A model generated the notes under the pieces. It was not told the DNA's origin. It saw nothing but the letters and a program-made list of their open reading frames with translations, and did no database searches. Positions 45,801-55,549 of a stretch of DNA of 64,000 nucleotides are shown one piece after another (positions within the stretch are counted from its first letter, which is position 1; each line of letters opens with the position of its first letter). The DNA is taken from assembly GCF_001866055.1 (NCBI RefSeq), contig NZ_MLQS01000001.1:204646-268645 (forward strand). Direction: 5' to 3'. The translations under genes were made by a program, and so were the position numbers. Source of the stretch: Anaerobacillus alkalidiazotrophicus (lineage in GTDB: Bacteria; Bacillota; Bacilli; Bacillales_H; Anaerobacillaceae).

Positions 45801-46379
45801 ACTTTTTACTAAATTAACAATATCAGTTTCAGCAAAAACACCACATTTCGCAGCTACATGATGTAACTTCGAATCATCAAAATGTAATTTTCCTACTTTC
45901 TCCTCCGGCATACCTACTTTTATCATACATTTATCAATGGTAGCTCCAGTTCCTGAAGCACATTTATCGTTCATCGAAGTAATTGCTTGCTTATCTCCTG
46001 TTTCTTCATTTTCTTTAAAGATAATAATTTTAGCGTCCTGCCCACCTAACTCGACAACACTACCAACATCTGGGTGTAATTCTTCGACTGTCATAGTGAC
46101 CGCATTTACTTCTTGAACAAATTTTGCTCCAATATGTTCAGCAATTGGACTTCCACCAGAACCTGTAATAAAAACTCGAATGTTTTCACTATTTATGTAT
46201 GAAAACTCATTACCAATTCGAATTAAAAATTCTAATACCATTTCTGCTTGTTTTGTATGATGCCTCTGATAATCAGACCATAAAATTTGTTTGTTAATAG
46301 GATTTACAACGGTAGCTTTAACCGTAGTCGAACCCACATCAATTCCTATAAGAATTGAATTTAGTTCCTCATTTTTCAC
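42891..46379 (-). CDS. Tandem BadF/BcrAD-type activase with DUF2229 region
   Basis: 1162-aa protein. Two consecutive ASKHA-fold ATPase domains: domain 1 (about residues 10-290) with GIDVGSTTVKATV, VELGGQDAKII and NDKCASGTGATID; domain 2 (about 340-620) with GLDGGSTSSKAVLVD, DIGGQDIKVLFLKNG and QCSAGNGMLLQAMA. Each has the Cys that normally holds a bridging [4Fe-4S] in activases. Then a TRCNFCPNLCSRTF cluster and a DUF2229/dehydratase-like region with PCYPSKVAQAHIHNLL and FPCITHIDSHMKN, ending in a charged coiled coil (residues about 1110-1162). ATP-driven electron injection into the partner is inferred from family. Confidence 0.85.
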   Translation of the reverse strand: MKNEELNSILIGIDVGSTTVKATVVNPINKQILWSDYQRHHTKQAEMVLEFLIRIGNEFSYINSENIRVFITGSGGSPIAEHIGAKFVQEVNAVTMTVEELHPDVGSVVELGGQDAKIIIFKENEETGDKQAITSMNDKCASGTGATIDKCMIKVGMPEEKVGKLHFDDSKLHHVAAKCGVFAETDIVNLVKSSIPSSEIMCSLADAIVMQNLSVLTRGNTLRHKVLLLGGPNTYLPFLQECWRKRIPESWDQRGYEYPKDVPIEELIFIPKNAQYYAAFGAVMYGMHEPAEVGVYKGIEELKTFISHGRKAKLGEKAGAPLVKNAEELDKFRIEYSIPKFTPVQFKEGQKIQAVIGLDGGSTSSKAVLVDMEGNIILKEYQLSKGNPIEDTRELLGKIRNKIYDSGAILEVMGFGATGYAADVLERTLNADVNIVETVAHMMSAVHFFGHVDVICDIGGQDIKVLFLKNGDIRNFRLSNQCSAGNGMLLQAMADQFGIPIQEYADAAFRADLSPKFSYGCAVFLDSDRVNFQKEGYAKEELLAGLALVLPKNVWQYVVQVPRMAELGRKFVLQGGTQHNLAAVKAQVDYIKERVPDAEVFVHPHTGEAGAIGAAMETIRVVKRRGYSTFLGLESAIGMTYESRNDESTRCNFCPNLCSRTFIDTQTPDGQTARYISGFSCEKGTVEDKDALIALTKERNQLKKHYPNLVDYEAKRMYKHFYEPRSLPSKTTMIQDVKVKSSMFGLGTKKVTYTRTFQRSSETAIEHRKNLRIGIPKVLNIWSTAPFWRTYFEALGVPEKNIVFSDFTSEEMWQAGGKYGSIDPCYPSKVAQAHIHNLLFKHHKENKPLDGIFFPCITHIDSHMKNVIDSASCPIVAGAPNVIKAAFTKETDFFKERNIQYFDPAVTFTEPNLLKKQLFEAFESFLQITEDESDFAADEATKAMREFDAEMQQKGKEILELVEAENRVAILMIGRPYHSDPGLNHGVLDEFQVLGYPILSMRSIPKDEAWLKRFFKEDLESKKVDYALDVTDVWPENFSSNSVQKVWAAKFAARHPHVAVLDLSSFKCGHDAPTYGLIDSIISTAGTPYSALHDIDANKPSGSIKIRVKTYAHSLSLNEERLQDLARKKEELEKLIEKKRKSLERNQILQSIDELSRKKAQS

Positions 46380-46632
46380 AAGACCACCCCACCAAAAATT
46401 AATACCCTTTTAGTATGTCATTACTTTTCCAACATATTCATAGTGTAAAGTGTAATATATATTTTAGTATGACCTTATCAATGTTCTGTTTAAGACTATT
46501 ATTATGAATAAGTTCGATTCCTGATTGGTTTCGAGATACAATAATTCTGCACGCTTCTCTTTTTATGCTCGACTTTGACCGTTTTTGCTATTTTGTGCGT
46601 GTCGTTTTTAAATGACCTTTTTATCTAATCAA
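46380..46632. other. Upstream region of the activase gene, no gene seen
   Basis: AT-rich spacer between the activase start and the tRNA terminator. I see no open frame with a ribosome site and no clear riboswitch. A redox-type (Rex/FNR-like) operator might be expected but I could not find a convincing palindrome. Confidence 0.5.
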
Positions 46633-46666
46633 AAAGGTACACTACTTTTTTTAGTAGTGTACCTTT
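46633..46666 (-). terminator. Terminator of the tRNA operon
   Basis: AAAGGTACACTACT and AGTAGTGTACCTTT form a 14-bp perfect stem about 120 bp after tRNA-Arg on the minus strand. Confidence 0.8.
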
Positions 46667-46785
46667 CTAAAATTCTATATATTATGTAGATTAACAATTA
46701 GGTCAATCCAAAAATTAATCTGTAAATTAAAAAGAGAACTAACCAAATTATCAGTTCTCTTTAATGCTCAAACGATCTCCAATTA

Positions 46786-46862
46786 TGGCGCGCCCTGAGA
46801 GATTCGAACTCCCGACCCTGGCATTAGAAGTGCCATGCTCTATCCAGCTGAGCTAAGGGCGC
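46786..46862 (-). tRNA. tRNA-Arg(TCT)
   Basis: 77 nt, acceptor stem GCGCCCT / AGGGCGC, anticodon loop CTTCTAA with anticodon TCT, T-loop GTTCGAATC, encoded CCA. Last gene of the five-tRNA operon. Confidence 0.95.
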
Positions 46863-47007
46863 ATGTTGTTTTACCAATGATGCTTTTCATGAAGCTTACG
46901 GACGATGTTACGCTCCGTAGATATCCTGTCTCTTCCTCTTCTAGCTTTGCTTCGTAGTTTGCTGTGTCGAGACAACTCGTAGCTAGTTCAGATAAGTTTC
47001 ACTCGTC

Positions 47008-47029
47008 GCTGAGCTAAGAGCGCATGTTG
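47008..47029 (-). pseudogene. Duplicated 5' fragment of tRNA-Arg
   Basis: 22 bp (minus strand CAACATGCGCTCTTAGCTCAGC) matches 21 of 22 bases of the tRNA-Arg 5' end and its leader at 46847-46868. No tRNA body follows; the next 140 bp are unrelated. Confidence 0.6.
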
Positions 47030-47040
47030 CTAAGATTAGG

Positions 47041-47076
47041 TCAAGAGAAACTTGGCTCAAGCCAAGTTTCTCTTGA
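47041..47076. other. Perfect 16-bp hairpin between tRNA-Leu and tRNA-Arg
   Basis: TCAAGAGAAACTTGGC-TCAA-GCCAAGTTTCTCTTGA, starting 5 bp from the tRNA-Leu 3' end. No U-run on either side, so it is more likely a processing structure or a small insertion than a terminator. Confidence 0.6.
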
Positions 47077-47081
47077 GTTAG

Positions 47082-47167
47082 TACCGAGGGCCGGACTTGA
47101 ACCGGCACGATAGTCACCTACCGCAGGATTTTAAGTCCTGTGTGTCTGCCAATTCCACCACCCCGGC
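47082..47167 (-). tRNA. tRNA-Leu(TAA)
   Basis: 86 nt class II tRNA with long variable arm. Acceptor GCCGGGG / CCTCGGT, anticodon TAA in ACTTAAAAT. The 3' end is followed by CTA rather than CCA, so CCA must be added by nucleotidyltransferase. Confidence 0.95.
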
Positions 47168-47207
47168 ATATTTCAAAAAAGGACTTGCTAGTTATTATAA
47201 TTATTAA

Positions 47208-47283
<76 letters not shown>

Positions 47284-47301
47284 GTTTTTGCTTAGAATAA
47301 A

Positions 47302-47377
47302 TGGCGGACCCGACCGGGATCGAACCGGCGATCTCCTGCGTGACAGGCAGGCATGTTAACCGCTACACCACGGGTCC
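47302..47377 (-). tRNA. tRNA-Asp(GTC)
   Basis: 76 nt, acceptor GGACCCG / CGGGTCC, anticodon GTC in CTGTCAC, encoded CCA. Confidence 0.96.
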
Positions 47378-47387
47378 AAATTGAATA

Positions 47388-47480
47388 TGGCGGAGGAAGA
47401 GGGATTCGAACCCCCGCGCGGTTTAACCCGCCTGTCGGTTTTCAAGACCGATCCCTTCAGCCAGACTTGGGTATTCCTCC
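47388..47480 (-). tRNA. tRNA-Ser(TGA)
   Basis: 93 nt class II tRNA, acceptor GGAGGAA / TTCCTCC, anticodon TGA in CTTGAAAA, long variable arm, encoded CCA. First gene of the operon. Confidence 0.96.
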
Positions 47481-47558
47481 AAAAAATATAAAAGTCAGTC
47501 ACAAGAATATATATTACCAGGGAGTTTTTTATTTGTCAACAAATAAAAAATAATATAT

Positions 47559-47762
47559 TTAAAATTGATAACTAGGTAAATCATTTTCCTGCTTTTCAAT
47601 AATGATTCTAGAGTATTTGTTTAATAGCTCGTCCAGTTCTTGACTATGCTGAATTGTTATCTCTGCGTTAAACCCATAATCATAGGCAGCGTTAATCATC
47701 ATCGTACGTTTATGTTCTATATATAGCCTCAATATGTTTTTTGAAGTCAATAGAATCTCCAC
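47559..47762 (-). CDS. Spo0E-like aspartyl-phosphate phosphatase
   Basis: 67-aa Spo0E-family protein: helix 1 ILRLYIEHKRTMMINAAYDYG, loop FNAEITIQ, helix 2 with the signature SQELDELLNKY. Such proteins dephosphorylate Spo0A~P. The gene lies just upstream of the tRNA operon on the same strand. CAAGGTGGAGAT (ribosome site GGTGGAG) precedes the ATG. Second Spo0E-like ORF in the window (see 38156). Confidence 0.82.
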   Translation of the reverse strand: MEILLTSKNILRLYIEHKRTMMINAAYDYGFNAEITIQHSQELDELLNKYSRIIIEKQENDLPSYQF

Positions 47763-47868
47763 CTTGAAAGATATTATTTATCTCATTTTACATTATTTCC
47801 AAATTAATGCTGTGACAAAAATCACACTATTTTTCATTATTTAAGTACTATATTTCAAAAATTTCATA

Positions 47869-47904
47869 GTGAAGGCACATAGATTTAAATCTATGTGCCT
47901 TCAC
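47869..47904 (-). terminator. 36-bp perfect palindrome after pgcA
   Basis: GTGAAGGCACATAGATTT followed directly by its complement; 18-bp stem with no spacer. Lies 90 bp beyond the pgcA stop, with AAATTTTTG downstream on the minus strand. Confidence 0.65.
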
Positions 47905-47993
47905 TTCTCTCATTATATTACAGAAAACAGATAATTCCATGTCTAAATAATGAACTTTTTTGTGAAACGATAAAATCCCACTAGAAAACAGGA

Positions 47994-49736
47994 CTAATTT
48001 ACCAGTTGGACTTGATCTAGTAATGCTGTCTTTAGCTCTTCAAGCTGATTTTTACTTTGCGCTAATGAGCTACTTGTTGTTCCCATATAAAACTTAATTT
48101 TAGGTTCAGTACCTGATGGACGTACACAAACCCACGAATCCCCCTCAAGAATGTATTTAAGAACGTTTGATTTTGGTAAATCAATATCTTCTACTGAACC
48201 AGACTCAACTTTCGTTCTTTTCTTAGTTAAATAATCTTCAACAGATACTACCTTCATACCAGCAAACTCTGTTGGTGGATTCTCTCTTAAAGAAGTAATA
48301 ATCGTATTCATTTTTTCGATACCTGTCTTACCTTTTAAAGTGATTGAATGTAGGCCTTCTAAGTAATATCCGTATTTTTCAAACACTTCGATTAAACCTT
48401 CATACATTGTTTTATTTTGCGACTTATAAAAGGCCGCAAGTTCAGCTGCCAATAATACCGCCTGGATCGCATCTTTGTCTCTAGCAAAATCTTTAACTAA
48501 ATAACCATAGCTTTCCTCATAGCCAAATAAGAAAGTATGCTCCTTAGTTACTTCATATTCTTTAATTTTTTCTCCGATAAACTTAAAGCCTGTTAATGTG
48601 TCTAATGCACTTAAATTATAATGATTAGCGATCACTCTACCTAATTCTGAAGTAACAATTGTTTTAATAACAATCCCATTCTCAGGTAAAACACCTTGAC
48701 TTTGTTTTTGAGAAAGTAAATATTCAAGCATTAGTGCTCCCGTTTGGTTTCCTGTTAATACAACATATTGCCCGTCTGGATTTTTCACTGCTACTCCGAC
48801 ACGATCGGCATCAGGATCCGTAGCGATTAATACATCCGCATTGCTTTTCTCACCATATTGGATAGCCATCTCAAACGCTGCATGCTCTTCTGGATTAGGT
48901 GACTTAACAGTTGAAAATTTCGGATCCGGAATTGCTTGCTCCTCAATAATTTCGTAGTTAGTAAACCCAACGGCTTCAAACGCTCGTTGTACTGGTAACG
49001 TTGCTGTTCCATGTAGTGGTGTAAAAACTATTTTTACATCCTGACCATGTTTTTGTACCAGTTCTTCGTTTACTACAACAGTCTTTAATTTCTCTACATA
49101 TTCATTATCAATCTCTTCTTCAATCATTACAAGTAGTCCACTATCGATCAACTCTTCTTTGTTAGCGATTTCAACCAATAACTCATTTTCTACTTCATTA
49201 ACTTTCTGAACTAACTCTATTGCTGCATCTGGTGTTAATTGCGCCCCATCGTCACCATAAACTTTAAAACCATTATACTCTGGAGGATTATGACTTGCTG
49301 TAATAACAATTCCAGAAAATGCTTGTAAAGTTCGAACTGCAAAAGATAATTCAGGTGTAGGACGTAGATTTTTAAATAAGTATGTTTTAATACCATGTTT
49401 ACCTAATGTTAAGGCAGATTCTAAAGCGAATTCCTTTGATTTAAAACGATTGTCATATGCAATAGCTACTCCTTTTTCCATTGCAGTTGCACCGTTTGAT
49501 ATTATGTATTGCGCTAAACCTTCAGCTGCTTTACGAATAGTATAAACATTCATACGATTCGTACCAACGCCAATTTCTCCTCTCATACCACCTGTACCGA
49601 ACTCTAAATTTTTATAAAAACAATCCTCAATCAATTGATCATTACCAGACATTTGCTCAAGCTGCACTTTTAACTCGCTGTCTAAACCTTCATGATTAAC
49701 CCAAACTTCATATGTACTTTTCCAACCCATTGCCAA
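47994..49736 (-). CDS. pgcA: Phosphoglucomutase / phosphomannomutase family (PgcA-like)
   Basis: 580-aa alpha-D-phosphohexomutase. Active-site phosphoserine loop [17 protein letters not shown], metal-binding [12 protein letters not shown], sugar-binding [10 protein letters not shown] and phosphate-binding [12 protein letters not shown]. Interconverts glucose-6-P and glucose-1-P, feeding UDP-glucose and teichoic acid synthesis. The glpD-pgcA order is as in B. subtilis (yhxB/pgcA), although here 1.3 kb of decayed sequence separates them. Confidence 0.92.
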   Translation of the reverse strand: MAMGWKSTYEVWVNHEGLDSELKVQLEQMSGNDQLIEDCFYKNLEFGTGGMRGEIGVGTNRMNVYTIRKAAEGLAQYIISNGATAMEKGVAIAYDNRFKSKEFALESALTLGKHGIKTYLFKNLRPTPELSFAVRTLQAFSGIVITASHNPPEYNGFKVYGDDGAQLTPDAAIELVQKVNEVENELLVEIANKEELIDSGLLVMIEEEIDNEYVEKLKTVVVNEELVQKHGQDVKIVFTPLHGTATLPVQRAFEAVGFTNYEIIEEQAIPDPKFSTVKSPNPEEHAAFEMAIQYGEKSNADVLIATDPDADRVGVAVKNPDGQYVVLTGNQTGALMLEYLLSQKQSQGVLPENGIVIKTIVTSELGRVIANHYNLSALDTLTGFKFIGEKIKEYEVTKEHTFLFGYEESYGYLVKDFARDKDAIQAVLLAAELAAFYKSQNKTMYEGLIEVFEKYGYYLEGLHSITLKGKTGIEKMNTIITSLRENPPTEFAGMKVVSVEDYLTKKRTKVESGSVEDIDLPKSNVLKYILEGDSWVCVRPSGTEPKIKFYMGTTSSSLAQSKNQLEELKTALLDQVQLVN

Positions 49737-49934
49737 ATACCTCTCTTCTCGATAGTTTTTTAACTACATGAAACATTTTATCAAATTATTACTGGATGAT
49801 GACAACAGTTCCTTGTCATAATATATAATTTTCAACACTTATGTTAAAAACTCCTTTTAAAATGGAAATTTTTTAGGATACTATTTTTTTTATGCAAATG
49901 AATATTAAAATACAGCTTTTCACATCACATCGAG

Positions 49935-50028
49935 GAAGTCATTGAAGTCAGAAACTTGACTGAAGTTACCAAGCTCGTAGGCTGCTTGCGCTAGACAGTT
50001 TCCAAGTTAGAAATTTATAAATTCTGAT
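49935..50028 (+). repeat. GCGCAAGCGCC repeat, copy C (right half)
   Basis: Shares AGTCATTGAAGTCAGAAACT and AGACAGTTTCCAAGTTAGAA plus TTTATAAATTCTGAT with copy D; the left GCGCAAGCGCC end is missing. Part of the 1.3-kb pgcA-glpD gap. Confidence 0.65.
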
Positions 50029-50343
50029 TACATAAAAAAATACGGAGATAACAAGTATCCAGAAGACTGGAATAATTTGTGCAAACTACTCAGAAGAATT
50101 ACTGGGAAGAAATTTTCATAAGTTATATGAACTGTTTCGTGCATGTATTTAAGTATGTGTTTATAAATTCCCTTGAATTATTTCCTAATTAGAACTATAT
50201 TGCTGTTATTATTTATCATACTTGTAATGCAGTAGTTACTATACGAACAAACAGTTAAGTGTTTCTTGCGTGAAGGTTGTATAAGATTTACAAAATAATA
50301 AAGGTTAATAATCAACCAGAAATGTTTCACTTAGCTAAAGTAT

Positions 50344-50548
50344 TCTTCGAATTGTTGCGGCAGAGTTAGATTATCCTGATGATTTACTTGTATGGTATGA
50401 GATTAGTGAAATGATAGATAGACTTCAATATGATAATGTACCTCTAGGGTTTAATGAAAAGGATGTTATATCAAAAATAAAAAACGAGGCAATTTCTTTT
50501 TTGAGGTTAGATGTTTATTATTTTAAACAACTGGCAATGAGGGCAGGT
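50344..50548 (+). pseudogene. Gene fragment, unrecognised (about 65 codons)
   Basis: An open frame with protein-like composition: ILRIVAAELDYPDDLLVWYE, ISEMIDRLQYDNVPLGFNE, KDVISKIKNEAISFLRLDVY. It starts right after a stop without a start codon or ribosome site, and from about 50549 runs into repeat-like DNA. A second short fragment (50037-50120, KYGDNKYPEDWNNLCKLL) lies upstream. Family not recognised. Evidence of gene decay in the pgcA-glpD gap. Confidence 0.4.
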
Positions 50549-50629
50549 TTCTACCTTGGGGGCAAAGTTCGCTTTCTTGCGGACACAGAAGCCCTTATTT
50601 TGCTGATTTTGATCATATTCTTGTTTAAA

Positions 50630-50706
50630 AGGACACCAGGTTCCTTATTTCATTAAAATCTACTAAAAAAGAAGTAAAACTAGCCAAATAGCGAACCTGG
50701 TGTCCT
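50630..50706. repeat. Inverted repeat in the pgcA-glpD gap
   Basis: AGGACACCAGGTTC (50630-50643) and its exact complement (50693-50706) enclose 49 bp. The flanks (TTCTTGCGGACACAGAAG, AACGGCTCTCTTGTCCGATA) look like a degraded mini-element. Only one copy in this window. Confidence 0.5.
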
Positions 50707-50771
50707 CTTACTTTGATAAAACACTGGTTTGTTCACAAATAACGGCTCTCTTGTCCGATATAAATATAATT

Positions 50772-50998
50772 AAGAAAAGCGCAAGCGCCTTGGTCACGAG
50801 CAGCTGCTCCTGTGCCACTCCGTTTGCCCAAGAGCAATTGTTTTCCGTGCGACGAGTAATCGCAGGAGCAAAGCTGCATGAAGCTAATCGACCAAGGATC
50901 TCAAGCAGTCATTGAAGTCAGAAACTTGACTGAAGTGATCGAGCCGATGGCGCCTGGAGCTAGACAGTTTCCAAGTTAGAAATTTATAAATTCTGATA
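50772..50998 (+). repeat. GCGCAAGCGCC repeat, copy D (227 bp)
   Basis: Both ends present: AAGAAAAGCGCAAGCGCCTT and GGCGCCTGGAGCTAGACAGT ... AATTTATAAATTCTGAT. Contains an extra inner hairpin (GCAGCTGCTCCTG ... CAGGAGCAAAGCTGC) that copies A and B lack. Confidence 0.75.
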
Positions 50999-51064
50999 CT
51001 ATTAAAATAGCGTGACTACTAACATTCTAATTAGCAGCCACGCTTTCTAACAAAATACAATATA

Positions 51065-52741
51065 TTAAGCATTTTTCCTTAAATGTAATTTCTCATTAAC
51101 AGGCACTGTTGCATGCTCAATTTCTTCCTCTACTTTATCTTTATAGTAAAAAAGTTCTTCAGATGACCAGTTATAGTAATCTTTCATATAGTTTAATACA
51201 GCTCCTTTCCATTCCTTTACCCAGTTAATATTAAAGAAAATTGCACTTGTACGGCGATTAAAGAAATCTACAGGTGTAGCTACCATTTCTTCTTCAATTC
51301 CATAAACTAATGCAGCAAATACTTCCGGGCTTAAATTATATTGTTTAGTCTTTTCACCCGACAAACGAATAATTTCAAACACTTTATCAACATTTGTTCC
51401 ATATAGTTTTGCAAGCTTTCGTGCTTCCTTGTTAGATAAACCTAAACGTTTCCCTTCCTTAACTTTATCTTCTAAAAATTTAGGAAGATTTTCTGAGCCA
51501 CCGAGATCCCCACCTGAAAGTTTTATTTTATCTGTAATACAAGGGTGATTCACTCCTAAATCTTTCCCTACAATATCAACAATTCTTTCTGCCATTTTAC
51601 GATAACCAGTAAGTTTCCCACCAGCTATAGAAATAAGACCAGATGTCGAGAAAAAGATTTCGTCTTTTCTTGAAATTTCAGAAGCACTTTTCCCTTCTTC
51701 ATGAATAAGTGGACGAAGCCCAGACCAGCATGACTCAATATCATCTACCGTTAGTTTCACTTCTGGAAACATATAATTGACAGCCCTAATAATATAATCA
51801 CGATCTTCTACAGTCATTCGTGGATGAGTAATATCATCCTTATAATACGTATCAGTAGTACCTACATACGTTTTTCCATCTCTAGGAATAGCAAAACACA
51901 TTCTACCATCGCTTTCAGTATCAAAGTACACTGCTTGCTTTAATGGAAAACGTGATTGGTCAATAACTAAATGTACACCTTTTGTTAAATATAAATACTT
52001 ACCTTTTTTAGATTGATCCTTATCTCGAAGTGTATCTACCCATGGTCCAGCTGCATTAACAATTTTTTTAGCTCGGATAACCGTTTCCTCTCCGGATAAC
52101 TGATCGACTACCGTTACTCCTACCACTTTACCATTCTCATAAATAAACCCATCAGCTTTTGTATAGTTTACAGCTAAAACACCACGAGCCACAGCTTCTT
52201 TCATTATTTCTAAAGTAAGTCTAGCATCATCCGTTTTATATTCTACGTAAACTCCTCCACCTTTTAATTTATCTTTACGTAGTAGAGGCTCTTTTGCCAT
52301 AGTTTCTCCCCGGTTTAACATGTAACGACGTTCAGATTTTTTGACACCCGCTAAATAATCATATACCTTTAACCCAATGGAAGTAGCAAATTTACCGAAT
52401 GTTCCACCTTCAATCATTGGTAAAAGCATCCACTCGGGACTTGTTACATGAGGAGCATTTTCAAAAACAATAGCTCGTTCTTTCCCTACTTCTGCAACAA
52501 GTTTTATTTCGAGCTGTTTTAAGTATCGCAAACCGCCGTGAACAAGTTTGGTTGATCTACTAGAAGTTCCCGCTCCAAAATCTTGCATCTCAATTAGTCC
52601 TGTACGTATCCCTCGAACTTGTGCATCTAGCGCGATCCCTGCACCAGTTATTCCTCCTCCAATTACTAGTAAATCAAGCTCATTGTTGCTCATTTCATGT
52701 AAAATATTTGAACGCTCTTTACCTGAAAACTTTTTCCCCAT
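51065..52741 (-). CDS. glpD: Aerobic glycerol-3-phosphate dehydrogenase
   Basis: 558-aa FAD enzyme that oxidises glycerol-3-phosphate to DHAP at the membrane, feeding the quinone pool. Dinucleotide-binding LLVIGGGITGAGIALDA near residue 25, GTSSRSTKLVHGGLRYL, and GKLTGYRKMAERI. AGGAGAGG site. Follows glpK with a 148-bp gap containing a leader terminator of the same type as that before glpF, indicating GlpP antitermination of glpD as well. B. subtilis has the same order. Confidence 0.95.
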   Translation of the reverse strand: MGKKFSGKERSNILHEMSNNELDLLVIGGGITGAGIALDAQVRGIRTGLIEMQDFGAGTSSRSTKLVHGGLRYLKQLEIKLVAEVGKERAIVFENAPHVTSPEWMLLPMIEGGTFGKFATSIGLKVYDYLAGVKKSERRYMLNRGETMAKEPLLRKDKLKGGGVYVEYKTDDARLTLEIMKEAVARGVLAVNYTKADGFIYENGKVVGVTVVDQLSGEETVIRAKKIVNAAGPWVDTLRDKDQSKKGKYLYLTKGVHLVIDQSRFPLKQAVYFDTESDGRMCFAIPRDGKTYVGTTDTYYKDDITHPRMTVEDRDYIIRAVNYMFPEVKLTVDDIESCWSGLRPLIHEEGKSASEISRKDEIFFSTSGLISIAGGKLTGYRKMAERIVDIVGKDLGVNHPCITDKIKLSGGDLGGSENLPKFLEDKVKEGKRLGLSNKEARKLAKLYGTNVDKVFEIIRLSGEKTKQYNLSPEVFAALVYGIEEEMVATPVDFFNRRTSAIFFNINWVKEWKGAVLNYMKDYYNWSSEELFYYKDKVEEEIEHATVPVNEKLHLRKNA

Positions 52742-52777
52742 AATTACCTCTCCTTTATGAAGTCAAAAAATACAAAA

Positions 52778-52823
52778 AGACCACAACAGCTCTACTGCAT
52801 TTCGCAACAGAGTGTTGTGGTCT
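52778..52823 (-). promoter_or_regulatory. glpD leader terminator, probable GlpP target
   Basis: AGACCACAAC and GTTGTGGTCT pair, with inner CTCTGTTGC/GCTCTACTG pairing partly, then a minus-strand TTTTTG run, 40 bp before glpD. Upstream CGGAGAATAGGAGAGACCAC closely matches CGGAGATATGGAGATCAAAA in the glpF leader. Confidence 0.75.
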
Positions 52824-52889
52824 CTCCTATTCTCCGACCGATCTATTAACTTAATTTTATCCTATCATTTTTTGAACATTTTGTGAATA

Positions 52890-54422
<1,533 letters not shown>

Positions 54423-54476
54423 TTATGATTAATAACATATAATTAGTTTTAAATACCTTATGTTATGCCTTGTGGT

Positions 54477-55301
54477 CTATGCTACAAGGTTCTTTTTTTC
54501 AACATCTTTTACTAAGGCTTTGTTTGCAGCTATCGATCCTATCATGACTATTAAAAATGCACCTAAGAAAATCCAAATCGAAGAATGTATAATCCCCCTA
54601 AAAGCTGCCTCGTAAAACAACGCCCCTAATCCACCACCAATAATCGGTCCAACTACCGGGATCCACGCATATTTCCAATCAGATCGACCTTTTCCTACAA
54701 TCGGTAATACAAAATGAGCAATACGTGGTCCAAGATCACGAGCAGGATTGATTGCATAACCAGTTGTTCCACCTAAGGATAAACCGATTACAACAATTAA
54801 GAAACCTACGATTAATGGATTTAAACCTTCTGTAAATTGATTAGCCCCTATTGCTAATATTCCAAGAACTAAAATAAATGTCCCAAATATTTCACTAAAA
54901 AGATTTGCTGGTGTATGACGAATAGCAGGACCAGTTGAAAAAACAGCTAACTTTGCCCCTTGATCTTCTGTTTCCTTCCAATGAGGATAGTAATGTAACC
55001 ATACTAATGTAGCTCCGATAAAAGCCCCAATCATTTGTGCAGCAATATAACTAGGTACTTGTGACCAAGCAAACTCACCAATTAAGGAAAGTCCAATTGT
55101 TACAGCTGGATTTAAGTGAGCTCCACTAATACCACCTACTGCATAAATTGCTGTGGCGACCCCAAGTCCCCACCCCATTGTAATAACAATCCAACCTGAA
55201 TTTTCTGATTTTGATCCTTTCAACACAACACCAGCTACAACTCCACCACCAAAAATAATCAAAATCATTGTCCCTATTACTTCACCTAAAAATGTCGACA
55301 T
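54477..55301 (-). CDS. glpF: Glycerol uptake facilitator
   Basis: 274-aa aquaglyceroporin with six membrane helices and two half-helices. NPA motifs: GAHLNPAVTIGLSL and GYAINPARDLGPR (the Asp after the second NPA is typical of glycerol facilitators). First structural gene of glpF-glpK; preceded by a regulated leader and a promoter overlapping a cre site. Confidence 0.95.
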   Translation of the reverse strand: MSTFLGEVIGTMILIIFGGGVVAGVVLKGSKSENSGWIVITMGWGLGVATAIYAVGGISGAHLNPAVTIGLSLIGEFAWSQVPSYIAAQMIGAFIGATLVWLHYYPHWKETEDQGAKLAVFSTGPAIRHTPANLFSEIFGTFILVLGILAIGANQFTEGLNPLIVGFLIVVIGLSLGGTTGYAINPARDLGPRIAHFVLPIVGKGRSDWKYAWIPVVGPIIGGGLGALFYEAAFRGIIHSSIWIFLGAFLIVMIGSIAANKALVKDVEKKNLVA

Positions 55302-55461
55302 AAATCATCCCCCTTTAATTTTATTTTTATAGTAAAACTTCGGCTTAAAAAAATAGCTTGTAAAAACCAAAGTTTAACTTTTGACACAAAGTTCAAAATC
55401 CGCATCGAGGTATGCGATTTTTCACTAAATATTAATACTTTCCTAATTCACAACAAAAAAA

Positions 55462-55516
55462 GAGACCAAAAACACCCTATCTAGTAATTTACTAAATAAG
55501 CAATTGTTTTGATCTC
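55462..55516 (-). promoter_or_regulatory. glpF leader terminator, probable GlpP target
   Basis: On the minus strand GAGATCAAAAC pairs (with G.U) with GTTTTTGGTCTC, followed by TTTTTTTG. It sits between the promoter and glpF. The GlpP protein with glycerol-3-phosphate prevents termination at such leaders in B. subtilis. Confidence 0.75.
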
Positions 55517-55549
55517 CATATCTCCGTCACAAAATATTAACTTATTTAT

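Noticed and set aside
46380..46785. Possible T-box or riboswitch before the activase gene
   Set aside because: I found no T-box sequence, specifier stem or known aptamer signature; only the tRNA terminator is clear.
50700..50915. Plus-strand frame over repeat copy D
   Set aside because: Runs through repeat sequence and has no ribosome site or homology.
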